Shown here: positions 7,141 to 13,950 of the stretch, one piece after another
Numbering within the stretch: position 1 is the stretch's first letter
Layout: each line of letters opens with the position of its first letter
From: Butyricicoccus_A sp963601915
GTDB lineage: Bacteria > Bacillota > Clostridia > Oscillospirales > Butyricicoccaceae
Reading direction: 5' to 3'
NCBI GenBank assembly: GCA_963601915.1
Contig: CAVCGL010000022.1
Coordinates: 1 to 35,336 of the forward strand
DNA length: 35,336 bases
Translations under genes and position numbers: made by a program
The notes under the pieces: generated by a model
What the model was told of the DNA's origin: nothing
Seen by the model: only the letters and a program-made list of their open reading frames with translations
Database searches by the model: none

Positions 7141-7707
7141 ATGCCAAACGCAAAGGTTCTGGAACAGAAGAAGGCACAGGTTGCTTCTCTGGTTGAAAAG
7201 ATCAAGAATTCCCCGGCTGGTGTTGTTGTTGATTATAAGGGTATCAACGTAGCTGACGATACCGCTCTCCGTAAGGAGCTGCGCGAGAACGGCGTTGAGT
7301 ACGCTGTTGTCAAGAACACCATGCTGAAGTTTGCCGCTCAGGAAGTTGGCTTCGACGGTATGTTCGAGCATCTGCATGGCACCACTGCTATCGCAATCGC
7401 ATCCGAAGACGTTGTAGCTCCGGCAAAGATCCTCGCTAAGTTCGCTAAGGATCATGAGAACTTCAACATTAAGACCGGTTTCCTCGATGGTGCTGTTGTA
7501 CCGGTATCCAAGATCGAAGAGCTGGCTAAGCTGCCGAGCAAGGAAGTGCTCATCGCACAGACCCTCTACAGCTTCAACTACCCGATTATGCAGCTGGCTA
7601 TTGCGCTTAACGCAATCGCTGAGAAGGGCGAGGCAGACCAGGAAGCTCTGGTTTCCACTCTGGTTGCTGCTGAGGCTCCGGCTGAAGAAGCAGCAGCAGC
7701 TGAATAA
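7141..7707 (+). CDS. rplJ: 50S ribosomal protein L10
   Basis: This 188-residue protein has L10 features: the N-terminal rRNA-binding part with VVVDYKGINVADDTALRKELREN and VVKNTMLKFA, then a C-terminal helix carrying L7/L12 dimers, ending in an Ala/Glu-rich tail. The ATG at 7141 is preferred over one at 7123, because the latter lies in the Shine-Dalgarno sequence (ATGGAGGTG) itself. It is the first gene after an L10 leader and is cotranscribed with rplL. Confidence 0.97.
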   Translation: MPNAKVLEQKKAQVASLVEKIKNSPAGVVVDYKGINVADDTALRKELRENGVEYAVVKNTMLKFAAQEVGFDGMFEHLHGTTAIAIASEDVVAPAKILAKFAKDHENFNIKTGFLDGAVVPVSKIEELAKLPSKEVLIAQTLYSFNYPIMQLAIALNAIAEKGEADQEALVSTLVAAEAPAEEAAAAE

Positions 7708-7780
7708 GCTTTGCTGCTAAAAACAGGGAAGAAATTCCCCATCCACACATTTAACTTTTGAAATTATGGAGGTTACTACC

Positions 7781-8149
7781 ATGACTGTCAATGAAATTAT
7801 TGATGCTGTCAAGGAACTGAAGGTTCTGGAACTGGCTGAGCTGGTTAAGGCTCTGGAAGAAGAGTTCGGCGTATCCGCTACTCCGGTTGCTGTAGCAGGT
7901 GCTGCTGCAGGCGCTGGCGAGGCTGCTGCTGCTGAGAAGACTGAGTTCGACGTTGTTCTGACCGCTGCTGGCGACAAGAAGATCAACGTAATCAAGGTTG
8001 TACGTGCCGTTACCGGCCTGGGCCTGAAGGAAGCTAAGGCTAAGGTTGACGAGCTGCCGTCTACCCTGAAGGAAGGCGCTTCTAAGGAAGACGCAGAAGA
8101 GATCAAGAAGCAGCTGGAAGAGGCTGGCGCTTCTGTAGAGCTGAAGTAA
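7781..8149 (+). CDS. rplL: 50S ribosomal protein L7/L12
   Basis: This 122-residue protein has an N-terminal dimerisation domain (TVNEIIDAVKELKVLELAEL), an Ala/Gly-rich hinge (VAGAAAGAGEAAAAEK) and the C-terminal factor-binding domain (EFDVVLTAAGDKKINVIKV, GLGLKEAKAKVDELP). An in-frame ATG at 7766 is part of the Shine-Dalgarno (ATGGAGG), so 7781 is the start. It is the last gene of the ribosomal block and is followed by a strong terminator. Confidence 0.98.
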   Translation: MTVNEIIDAVKELKVLELAELVKALEEEFGVSATPVAVAGAAAGAGEAAAAEKTEFDVVLTAAGDKKINVIKVVRAVTGLGLKEAKAKVDELPSTLKEGASKEDAEEIKKQLEEAGASVELK

Positions 8150-8178
8150 GTTTTTACTTTACATCTCAACGCAAAGCA

Positions 8179-8210
8179 AATCCCCGCGGAATTTCCGCGG
8201 GGATTTTTTT
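8179..8210 (+). terminator. Terminator of rplJ-rplL
   Basis: AATCCCCGCGGAA and TTCCGCGGGGATT form a strong GC-rich stem followed by seven T's. Confidence 0.93.
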
Positions 8211-8224
8211 GTCTCGTCTTTTCC

Positions 8225-8548
8225 TTAACCTCTTTCTTCCGTTCTATTTTTTAGCAGTTCCGCATTCTTCTTTCGCAGGGTCTCTATCAGAGCGTGTACC
8301 AATTGTATATCGTCTGAAGTCAGTCCGGTTGTATCAATACCGGACGTTTTTTCAATTCCGAGCAAATAATCCGTGCTTACATGAAAAATCGAAGCGATTT
8401 TCATGAGGATTTCCGGAGAAGGGTATCTCTCTTGCAGCTCATAATAGGAAACAACGGATTTGCTCACGCCCAATTGTGCCGCCAGCTGCGTTTGGGTCAG
8501 CCGCGCTTGCCGCCGCAGCTGTTTGAGCTGCTTTCCAAATTCTACTAT
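8225..8548 (-). CDS. XRE-family transcriptional regulator with no canonical start codon
   Basis: The reading frame encodes a complete HTH_XRE domain: EFGKQLKQLRRQARLTQTQL, AAQLGVSKSVVSYYELQER, then YPSPEILMKIASIFHVSTDYLLG and a short C-terminal helix. The first usual start codon in frame (TTG, 8471-8473) would remove the first two helices. The frame is open up to a TGA at 8558-8560, and between them the codons are GGT GTT AAT ATA GTA, with no ATG, GTG or TTG. A good GAGGTG sits 5 nt before the ATA codon (8546-8548), so I end the feature there (107 codons). An AUA start, a mutated start or a sequence error are all possible. It diverges from the JAB gene and may control it. Confidence 0.7.
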   Translation of the reverse strand: MVEFGKQLKQLRRQARLTQTQLAAQLGVSKSVVSYYELQERYPSPEILMKIASIFHVSTDYLLGIEKTSGIDTTGLTSDDIQLVHALIETLRKKNAELLKNRTEERG

Positions 8549-8629
8549 ATTAACACCTCATTCCACTTGTAGTTTACGTCATCATACGAAATTAAAAAAC
8601 GAATATGGTTGATTTAAGTATTAAAATAG

Positions 8630-8658
8630 TTGACATAAAGCGGGCGACGTGCTATGAT
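8630..8658 (+). promoter_or_regulatory. Promoter of the JAB-domain locus
   Basis: TTGACA (8630-8635), a 17-nt spacer and TATGAT (8653-8658). The ATG at 8654 lies inside the -10 box, so translation must start further down. Confidence 0.8.
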
Positions 8659-8683
8659 GGAAAAAACGAAAGGGGGAATAGCA

Positions 8684-8977
8684 TTGGGAGCTTTCTTGAA
8701 ATTTTTGTTTATCGAGCTGCCGCTTTATCTTGTAGATACAATACGAGAAAAGATACACCCGAAAAAATATGAATATTTTCCGTTTCATTGCAAAGGCTGT
8801 CCTGCATATGATGCGAAGTTCAATCGCTGCAGAGGGATTCATGCGTATTATAGTAAAAAATATGACTATCAGGACACACCGGCATTTCAGAGGGCAATAC
8901 AGCAGACAAAGTGGAACGGATGGGGTTATCACACAGTTTTATTTGGACAAGGGATTAGAACCGGAAAGCTATTGTGA
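8684..8977 (+). CDS. N-terminal part of a probable frameshifted JAB-domain protein
   Basis: The start is TTG at 8684, because AAAGGGGG lies just upstream and the earlier ATG is in the promoter. The frame begins with a hydrophobic or amphipathic helix (GAFLKFLFIELPLYLVDTI), then a Cys motif, CKGCPAYDAKFNRC (C-x2-C-x8-C), which could bind a metal. Downstream of the GGGG run at 8922-8925 the frame loses protein character and stops. The other frame picks up a JAB/MPN domain at that point. I infer that the two parts were, or are, one protein separated by a single-base shift. The alternative is a genuine short protein followed by an overlapping gene. Confidence 0.6.
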   Translation: MGAFLKFLFIELPLYLVDTIREKIHPKKYEYFPFHCKGCPAYDAKFNRCRGIHAYYSKKYDYQDTPAFQRAIQQTKWNGWGYHTVLFGQGIRTGKLL

Positions 8978-9263
8978 ATACCGACCGGATGTAGACGCAT
9001 TGAATGCTTGTATTGCGCAATGGAGCGAACAAGGAATTGAATTTTACGGCATGTTCCACACACATTTTGGAGCATCCAAAACGCTTTCATTGTCCGATCA
9101 ATCGTATATTCAAGCTATTATGCGGGCAATGCCGGAAGAAATCACACAGCTATACTTTCCGGTTATCCTGCTTCCTGAAAAGCAAATTGTTTCTTACATA
9201 GCGACACGAAAGCAGGAACAGATTAGCATTGCATGTGACGAGATTTCTCTCGTTACCATATAA
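8769..9263 (+). CDS. JAB/MPN (JAMM) metalloprotease-like domain, reading frame following the shift
   Basis: Only the part after about 8926 looks like real protein. It contains EYRPDVDALNACIAQW, then GIEFYGMFHTHFG and LSLSDQSYI. The pattern H-x-H-x7-S-x2-D is the JAMM zinc site of JAB/MPN proteins, which act as deubiquitinase-like isopeptidases or in sulfur-carrier processing. Codons before about 8926 are the shadow of the overlapping frame, being His/Arg-rich and patternless. No ribosome-binding site supports a separate start; TTG at 8943 is the first in-frame option after the shift. A 59-residue Cys-rich gene follows 21 bp later. Substrate unknown. Confidence 0.6.
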   Translation: MNIFRFIAKAVLHMMRSSIAAEGFMRIIVKNMTIRTHRHFRGQYSRQSGTDGVITQFYLDKGLEPESYCEYRPDVDALNACIAQWSEQGIEFYGMFHTHFGASKTLSLSDQSYIQAIMRAMPEEITQLYFPVILLPEKQIVSYIATRKQEQISIACDEISLVTI

Positions 9264-9284
9264 ACAACAAGGAGGCTGTTCAAA

Positions 9285-9464
9285 ATGAAAGAATGTCCAA
9301 AGAAAATTATGATTCCAAAGGGATGTTTTCGTGGCAATTGCAGCGATTGCATCTATGCAAACTGGCGAGATAAAGACGACTATGGACGAGTGTATTGTGA
9401 CGGTCCGTATGGCGGTTATAACAGACCGAGCGATCGCAATGGATGTTTTCACTACAAGGGATGA
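9285..9464 (+). CDS. Small cysteine-rich protein (59 residues)
   Basis: An AAGGAGG site lies ahead of the ATG, and the gene begins 21 bp after the JAB frame, so it is likely in the same transcript. The 59-residue product has six cysteines: C4, C14, C19 and C22 (CFRGNCSDC), then one in VYCDGPYGG and one in NGCFHYKG. The spacing suggests a small zinc-binding or disulfide-knot fold. It resembles in style the Cys motif at the start of the JAB locus. The family is not recognised. A terminator follows within 15 bp. Confidence 0.7.
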   Translation: MKECPKKIMIPKGCFRGNCSDCIYANWRDKDDYGRVYCDGPYGGYNRPSDRNGCFHYKG

Positions 9465-9475
9465 GCATATGTCGG

Positions 9476-9505
9476 AGACCTGCGGAGAAATCTGCGGGTC
9501 TTTTT
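9476..9505 (+). terminator. Terminator after the JAB/Cys-rich locus
   Basis: AGACCTGC (9476-9483) pairs with GCGGGTCT (9494-9501), with one G-U pair, followed by TTTTT. Confidence 0.7.
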
Positions 9506-9986
9506 GCATCAATCGATGCAAAATTGTCCGATTGGAGCATTTGCACCCGAACGGGCTATGCCTTCCGGCGGAGTGAGAGATGCATCCGGTTAACCGTGTG
9601 CAAAGAAAAAATGCAGAAAATGCGGCAGTTGTCCGGCGATATGGGCAATTGAGACTGTTGAATGAGAGAAAACAGTGGGAAAATATTCCCTGTGTAAATT
9701 TAGAAAATGCAGGAAGTAATATGCTATTATTCATCAAATCTGCGGAAACTGTTGTATATATTAAAGTATCTTTGCGGAGTATGGTAAGAAAATGTTGTCT
9801 TTTGATTGCAAAGAGCAGATTTTTTGTCATTTATATGAGAAAAAAGTTGTATATTTGCAACTGGAAATTTGGAGGAAATTAGCTGGTGTTGTCGGTTATT
9901 AGCATGATACAATTCTTTCGTGTAAAAATTCGGCAAATTTTTTCGTATCCATTTGTAAAAAAAATTCAAAAAAAAGCCGAAAAGAG
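9506..9986. other. Stretch with no supported gene
   Basis: An open frame of 100 codons (9580-9882, plus) is present, but it lacks a Shine-Dalgarno and recognisable protein composition. The region grows AT-rich toward 9986, with A-runs. No RNA gene or repeat is recognised. Confidence 0.5.
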
Positions 9987-10015
9987 TGGCGAATACAAAG
10001 AACTCCTGCTATAAT
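9987..10015 (+). promoter_or_regulatory. Promoter of the DUF6110/P-type ATPase operon
   Basis: A consensus TATAAT (10010-10015) with TG extension (TGCTATAAT) and a weak -35, TGGCGA (9987-9992), at 17 nt. An A-rich tract upstream could act as an UP element. Confidence 0.6.
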
Positions 10016-10044
10016 AAAGCCATAGTAAATGAGGTGATACATAC

Positions 10045-10125
10045 ATGAAAATTCATAAGTTTTTTGCAGGTTTAACCGTCGTTTGCTTTATTATCACAGT
10101 GCTTTCAGGCATTGAAAAGGCCTGA
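10045..10125 (+). CDS. 26-residue membrane or leader peptide ahead of the metal ATPase operon
   Basis: The ATG follows a GAGGTG site by a proper distance. The peptide is K/H-containing at the start and hydrophobic in the middle (FFAGLTVVCFIITVLSG), which fits a single membrane helix, and ends IEKA. Its last codons and its TGA lie in an intrinsic terminator hairpin (10104-10131). It could be a small membrane subunit like those known for some P-type ATPases, or a leader peptide whose translation controls read-through. The sequence alone does not decide between them. Real translation is supported by the ribosome-binding site and promoter position. Confidence 0.6.
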   Translation: MKIHKFFAGLTVVCFIITVLSGIEKA

Positions 10126-10131
10126 ATTTTT
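10104..10131 (+). terminator. Attenuator-like terminator overlapping the leader peptide stop
   Basis: TTCAGGC (10104-10110) pairs with GCCTGAA (10120-10126), followed by TTTTT. A ribosome that reaches the TGA at 10123-10125 would occupy the stem. Confidence 0.65.
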
Positions 10132-10147
10132 ATAGGAGGTTATTATC

Positions 10148-10471
10148 ATGGGAATCATTTCTAAGGTTACAGAAGCATTTAATGAAATCAATTGGAACAA
10201 GGTTGGTATTTTTACCGGCGGTGTACTGTTCGGTACAGCTGGCATTAAGATTCTGAGCAGCAAGGATGCAAAGAAGGTTTACACTCAGACCACAGCTGCA
10301 GCTATGCGTGCACAGAGCTGTGTAATGAAGACTGTCACCAAAGTGCGTGAAAACTGCGATGACATCGTAACCGATGCAAAGATCATCAACGAGGAGCGCG
10401 AAGCTGCTGACGAGTACATCGAGGATGCACAGACTGAAGAAAAGGCTGAGGCTCCGGCTGAAGAGGCATAA
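10148..10471 (+). CDS. DUF6110 family protein
   Basis: This 107-residue protein has a TAGGAGG site. A short amphipathic N-terminus is followed by one hydrophobic segment (VGIFTGGVLFGTAGIKIL, about 19-36), then a helical region with SSKDAKKVYTQTTAAAMR and an acidic Ala/Glu-rich tail. It matches my recollection of the DUF6110 family, commonly found just before heavy-metal P-type ATPases, as here. It may be a membrane-anchored partner of the pump; no function has been established. A hairpin separates it from the ATPase gene. Confidence 0.75.
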   Translation: MGIISKVTEAFNEINWNKVGIFTGGVLFGTAGIKILSSKDAKKVYTQTTAAAMRAQSCVMKTVTKVRENCDDIVTDAKIINEEREAADEYIEDAQTEEKAEAPAEEA

Positions 10472-10500
10472 GCTGCCGCATACCATACGGAAAATTTGTG

Positions 10501-10526
10501 CAGTGCCTGCCTGAGTGCAGGCACTG
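10501..10526 (+). other. Perfect intercistronic hairpin between DUF6110 and ATPase genes
   Basis: CAGTGCCTGC (10501-10510) pairs with GCAGGCACTG (10517-10526) across a 6-nt loop. The following TTGCTGTT is a weak U-tract, so this may be a partial terminator or an RNA-processing/stability element that lowers ATPase expression relative to DUF6110. Confidence 0.6.
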
Positions 10527-10556
10527 TTGCTGTTCATAGAGGAGGTTTCCTTTCAC

Positions 10557-12635
10557 ATGAAGGGTAAAATTCTGCATGAATCTGCCGGAAGAATCCGTGT
10601 GCGTGTGCAGCAGAAGCACATGACGCTGGAACAGGCGGATTTGTTAGAGTATTATTTTAGAAATCAGGACGGCGTCAAGGACGTTCAGGTTTTTGACCGC
10701 ACCTGTGATATTGTCATTCGGTATACCTGCGCGCGTTCCGAAGTGATTGCAGCACTGGGCGCATTCTCCTATGCCGAAGCAAAGGCATTGGATGTCGTGC
10801 CGGATCATACCGGCCGTGCACTGAGCCGTGAATATGAGGATAAGATCGCCGCATCGGTTCTGCGCCGCCTTGTGTGCAAGACGGTCGTTCCGGCACCGAT
10901 GCGCGCAGCGATTGCTCTGGTCAAGTCGGTAAAGTACATCCGTCACGGCATTTCGTCTCTGGCACAGCGCAAGCTGGAAGTAGCCGTACTGGATGCTACG
11001 GCAATTACCGTGTCTATGCTGCGTGGTGACTTTGACACCGCTTCGTCTGTCATGTTCCTGCTCGGCATCGGTGAGACGCTGGAGGAATGGACGCACAAGA
11101 AATCGGTGGATGATTTGGCACGCACCATGTCGCTGAATGTCGATAAGGTATGGTGCTTGGTCGATGGTCAGGAAGTGCTGACCCCGGTCAATGAAGTACA
11201 GGTTGGCGATGAGATCGTCGTTCGCACCAGCAATATGATTCCGCTGGACGGCAAGGTTGTTTCCGGTGAAATGACTGTCAATCAGGCGTCGATCACCGGC
11301 GAATCTCTGCCGGTACGCAAGGAAGCAGGTACCTATGTTTACGCCGGTACGGTTGTAGAGGAAGGCACTTGTGTGATTTGTGTCGATAAGAATTCCGGCA
11401 GCGGACGCTATGACCGCATTGTCAAGATGATCGAAGAGTCTGAAAAGCTCAAGTCTATGTCCGAGGACAAGGCTTCTCATCTGGCAGACAAGCTGGTTCC
11501 GTACAGCTTGGGCGGCACTGCGCTGGTATATCTGCTGACCGGCAATGTGACTCGCGCACTGTCTGTTCTGATGGTTGACTTCTCCTGCGCACTCAAGCTG
11601 GCGATGCCGATCTCGGTACTGTCTGCAATGCGTGAGAGCAGCACACATCATATCTCTGTCAAGGGCGGCCGCTTCTTGGAGGCTATTTCCGAGGCAGATA
11701 CCATTGTTCTGGATAAGACTGGTACACTGACCCATGCATCCCCGAAGGTTGCAAAGATTGTTCCGTTCGGTGGAAACAATGAGAACGAAATGCTGCGTCT
11801 GGCTGCTTGCCTGGAAGAGCATTATCCGCATTCGATGGCAAAGGCAGTGGTACAGGAAGCTGCCAAGCGCGATTTGAAGCACGAGGAATGCCATTCTGAG
11901 ATTGAATATGTCGTAGCACACGGCATTTCCAGCATGGTAGAAGGTCAGCGCGTACTCATCGGTAGCTATCACTTCATCTTTGAGGATGAAAAGTGCACCC
12001 TGCGCGACGAGGACAAGCCGCTGTTTGAGACCATTCCGGAGGAATATTCTCCGCTGTATCTGGCAATTTCCGGCGAGCTGGCTGCGGTTATCTGTGTAGA
12101 AGATCCACTGCGTGAAGAGGCAGCAGACGTCATTGACCAGCTCCATGCACTGGGTATTCAGAACGTTGTCATGATGACCGGCGACAACAGCAAGACAGCA
12201 AGTGCTGTTGCAGCAAAGCTGGGCATTGACAAGTATTATGCAGAAGTTCTGCCGGAAAATAAGGCAGAATTTGTCAAGGCAGAGCATGAGGCAGGCCGTA
12301 AGGTCATCATGGTCGGTGACGGCGTCAACGACTCTCCGGCACTGTCGGAGGCAGACGCAGGCATTGCCATCAGTGACGGCGCAGCCATTGCGCGTGAAAT
12401 CGCAGATATTACGATTTCCGCCGATGATCTGTATACGCTGGTTACGCTGAAGAAGATCAGTGACGCGCTGATGCAGCGCATCGACCGCAATTATCGCTTT
12501 ATCATTGGCTTTAATCTCGGCTTGATTCTGCTCGGCGTTGCAGGTGTACTCCAGCCGGCAACCTCCGCTATGCTGCACAATCTGTCCACCTTGGGCATCA
12601 GCTTGGACAGCATGACAAACTTGCTCTCTGAGTAA
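10557..12635 (+). CDS. Heavy-metal-type (P1B-like) P-type ATPase
   Basis: This 692-residue protein starts at the ATG with AGAGGAGG upstream, not at an in-frame codon 42 bp earlier. Residues 1-70 form an HMA-like ferredoxin fold (GRIRVRVQQKHM) without a GMxCxxC metal motif. The actuator TGES (247-250), phosphorylation site DKTGTLT (D386), TGDNSKTA and VGDGVNDSP (587-592) are all present, so the pump should be active. The membrane metal site reads DFSCALKLAMP (S343-C344) in place of the CPC of copper, zinc or cadmium pumps. The transported ion is therefore unclear. A His-Pro motif is present (EEHYPHSMAKAV). It is the last gene of an operon with DUF6110 and the 26-residue peptide. Confidence 0.92.
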   Translation: MKGKILHESAGRIRVRVQQKHMTLEQADLLEYYFRNQDGVKDVQVFDRTCDIVIRYTCARSEVIAALGAFSYAEAKALDVVPDHTGRALSREYEDKIAASVLRRLVCKTVVPAPMRAAIALVKSVKYIRHGISSLAQRKLEVAVLDATAITVSMLRGDFDTASSVMFLLGIGETLEEWTHKKSVDDLARTMSLNVDKVWCLVDGQEVLTPVNEVQVGDEIVVRTSNMIPLDGKVVSGEMTVNQASITGESLPVRKEAGTYVYAGTVVEEGTCVICVDKNSGSGRYDRIVKMIEESEKLKSMSEDKASHLADKLVPYSLGGTALVYLLTGNVTRALSVLMVDFSCALKLAMPISVLSAMRESSTHHISVKGGRFLEAISEADTIVLDKTGTLTHASPKVAKIVPFGGNNENEMLRLAACLEEHYPHSMAKAVVQEAAKRDLKHEECHSEIEYVVAHGISSMVEGQRVLIGSYHFIFEDEKCTLRDEDKPLFETIPEEYSPLYLAISGELAAVICVEDPLREEAADVIDQLHALGIQNVVMMTGDNSKTASAVAAKLGIDKYYAEVLPENKAEFVKAEHEAGRKVIMVGDGVNDSPALSEADAGIAISDGAAIAREIADITISADDLYTLVTLKKISDALMQRIDRNYRFIIGFNLGLILLGVAGVLQPATSAMLHNLSTLGISLDSMTNLLSE

Positions 12636-12652
12636 GCAATAAATGGAAATAC

Positions 12653-12684
12653 AATCGCCGCGGTTTGTGCCGCGGCGATTTTTT
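12653..12684 (+). terminator. Terminator of the P-type ATPase operon
   Basis: AATCGCCGCGG (12653-12663) pairs with CCGCGGCGATT (12670-12680), followed by T's. Confidence 0.93.
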
Positions 12685-12782
12685 GCGCTTCAATAGGTGA
12701 GTAAAACAGGCAGAGATTACAATATTTTACTGCTATATAATTTTAGATGTATATCAAGAGGTTTAACAGGAGAAAAGCACAC

Positions 12783-12811
12783 TTGAAAATAACCACAGAT
12801 CCCCGTATAAT
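12783..12811 (+). promoter_or_regulatory. Promoter of the 87-residue XRE regulator
   Basis: TTGAAA (12783-12788), a 17-nt spacer and TATAAT (12806-12811). Confidence 0.75.
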
Positions 12812-12844
12812 AAATAGCATCATAGCCTAGAGGAGTGACTTATC

Positions 12845-13108
12845 GTGAGCAAAGACGTTGCATTTCGTAATCGAGATCGGTTTATTGAACTTGGCTTGAC
12901 GATTGCGGCACTCCGAAAGATGCGAGGAATGTCGCAGGAACAGTTGGCGGAAAAGGCAGGGATGAGCCGTTCTCATTTGAGTTCTATTGAAGCGCCGAAC
13001 ATTGTTCGCCCGTTTTCACTGGAAATCTTGTATAACATTGCAGACGCTCTGCATGTTCGGGCGGGAGATTTGCTCAATGCGACATTTCCGATGGAAGAGA
13101 ATAAATAA
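12845..13108 (+). CDS. XRE-family transcriptional regulator
   Basis: This 87-residue, single-domain helix-turn-helix protein has its core at residues 16-75: GLTIAALRKMRGMSQEQLAEKAGMSRSHLSSIE (quoted in part as GMSQEQLAEKAGMSRSHL), then SLEILYNIADALHVRAGDLL. The start is GTG after AGAGGAGTG. It has its own promoter and terminator, so it is monocistronic. No adjacent target gene is obvious. A tandem array of palindromic repeats starts just after its terminator. Confidence 0.88.
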   Translation: MSKDVAFRNRDRFIELGLTIAALRKMRGMSQEQLAEKAGMSRSHLSSIEAPNIVRPFSLEILYNIADALHVRAGDLLNATFPMEENK

Positions 13109-13113
13109 TATCT

Positions 13114-13142
13114 AGGGACTGCTTGATGGCAGTCCCTTTTTT
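13114..13142 (+). terminator. Terminator of the XRE gene
   Basis: AGGGACTGC (13114-13122) pairs perfectly with GCAGTCCCT (13129-13137), followed by T's. Confidence 0.92.
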
Positions 13143-13160
13143 GCGCTTGAATTGAAAAAA

Positions 13161-13505
13161 GAGCAAAAGTCTTCCTCTTTGAGGAAGGTGGCACGGCGCA
13201 AGCCGTGACGGAAGGAGCAGCGCGCGAACAAGTCTGCATGAAAGCCACTCTGATTCGTCAGGTGTGCAGTTCGCACCGGATTCTCGGCTCTCCCTTTGGG
13301 AGAGCTGGCATTTGCGAAGCAAATGACTGAGAGGGCAAGACATGGACAAATTCGTATGAAAGTTAGCCTGATTCGTCAAGAATAACTGGTTACTCCCTCA
13401 GTCTTGCCGCAAGGCGTCAAGCCAGCTCCCTCACGAGGGAGCCAGCCCTCTCTGTCGCTGCGCGACATCTCTCCCGGAGGGAGAGACAGGTTGGATGGTG
13501 TGTGA
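13161..13505. repeat. 345-bp repeat unit, copy 1
   Basis: Each unit is built of four short modules, two in one orientation and two reversed. A module is a hairpin (such as CTTCCTC/GAGGAAG or GCTCTCCC/GGGAGAGC), then (C)TGGC, a second hairpin (CACGGC/GCCGTG or CATTTGC/GCAAATG) and GAC-GA-GGAG. Modules sit at about 13171-13219, 13286-13336, 13393-13443 (reversed) and 13446-13486 (reversed). No ORF is supported within. It resembles dispersed palindromic repeat families seen in gut Clostridia genomes, which is recollection only. Confidence 0.85.
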
Positions 13506-13850
13506 GAGCAAAAGCCTTCCTCTTTGAGGAAGGTGGCACGGCGCAAGCCGTGACGGAAGGAGCAGCGCGTGAACAAGTCTGCATGAAAGCTACTCTAATT
13601 CGTCAGGTGTGCAGTTCGCACCGACTTCTCGGCTCTCCCTTTGGGAGAGCTGGCATTTGCGAAGCAAATGACTGAGAGGGTAAGACATGGAAAAATTCGT
13701 ATGAGAGTTAGTATGATTCGTCAGGGCTAGTCGGTTACTCCCTCAGTCTTGCCACAAGGCGGCAATCCAGCTCCCTCACGAGGGAGCCAGCCCTCTCTGT
13801 CGCTGTGCGACATCTCTCCCAGAGGGAGAGACAGGTTGGATGGTGTGTAA
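13506..13850. repeat. 345-bp repeat unit, copy 2 (tandem)
   Basis: It starts at the same GAGCAAAAG and runs parallel to copy 1 with scattered substitutions and a net 1-bp length change, ending GGTTGGATGGTGTGT. Many substitutions in the hairpins are in loops or are paired changes, for example GCTGCGCGAC versus GCTGTGCGAC. Confidence 0.85.
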
Positions 13851-13895
13851 GGCAAAGGCTCTCTTATAAATTTAATGATAAACGATAAAAATATA

Positions 13896-13924
13896 ATGAC
13901 AAAAATAAAATTCTGTGCTATACT
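13896..13924 (+). promoter_or_regulatory. Promoter of the DUF2975/YozG pair
   Basis: ATGACA (13896-13901), a 17-nt spacer and TATACT (13919-13924), in an AT-rich tract right after the repeat array. Confidence 0.65.
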
Positions 13925-13950
13925 GCAAGTACAGAAAGGATGTGAGCACA

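Noticed and set aside
8654..8683. ATG at 8654 as start of the JAB-locus gene
   Set aside because: It lies in the -10 box of a consensus promoter and has no Shine-Dalgarno; TTG 8684 has both.
9580..9882. 100-codon plus-strand ORF
   Set aside because: No Shine-Dalgarno, no domain, composition like non-coding AT-rich sequence.
10644..12578. A 644-codon open frame on the minus strand opposite the P-type ATPase
   Set aside because: It is a mirror of the strongly biased codon use of the ATPase gene; it has no ribosome-binding site or recognisable domain.
13161..13850. CRISPR array
   Set aside because: There are only two long units with internal palindromes and no short regular repeats with unique spacers.
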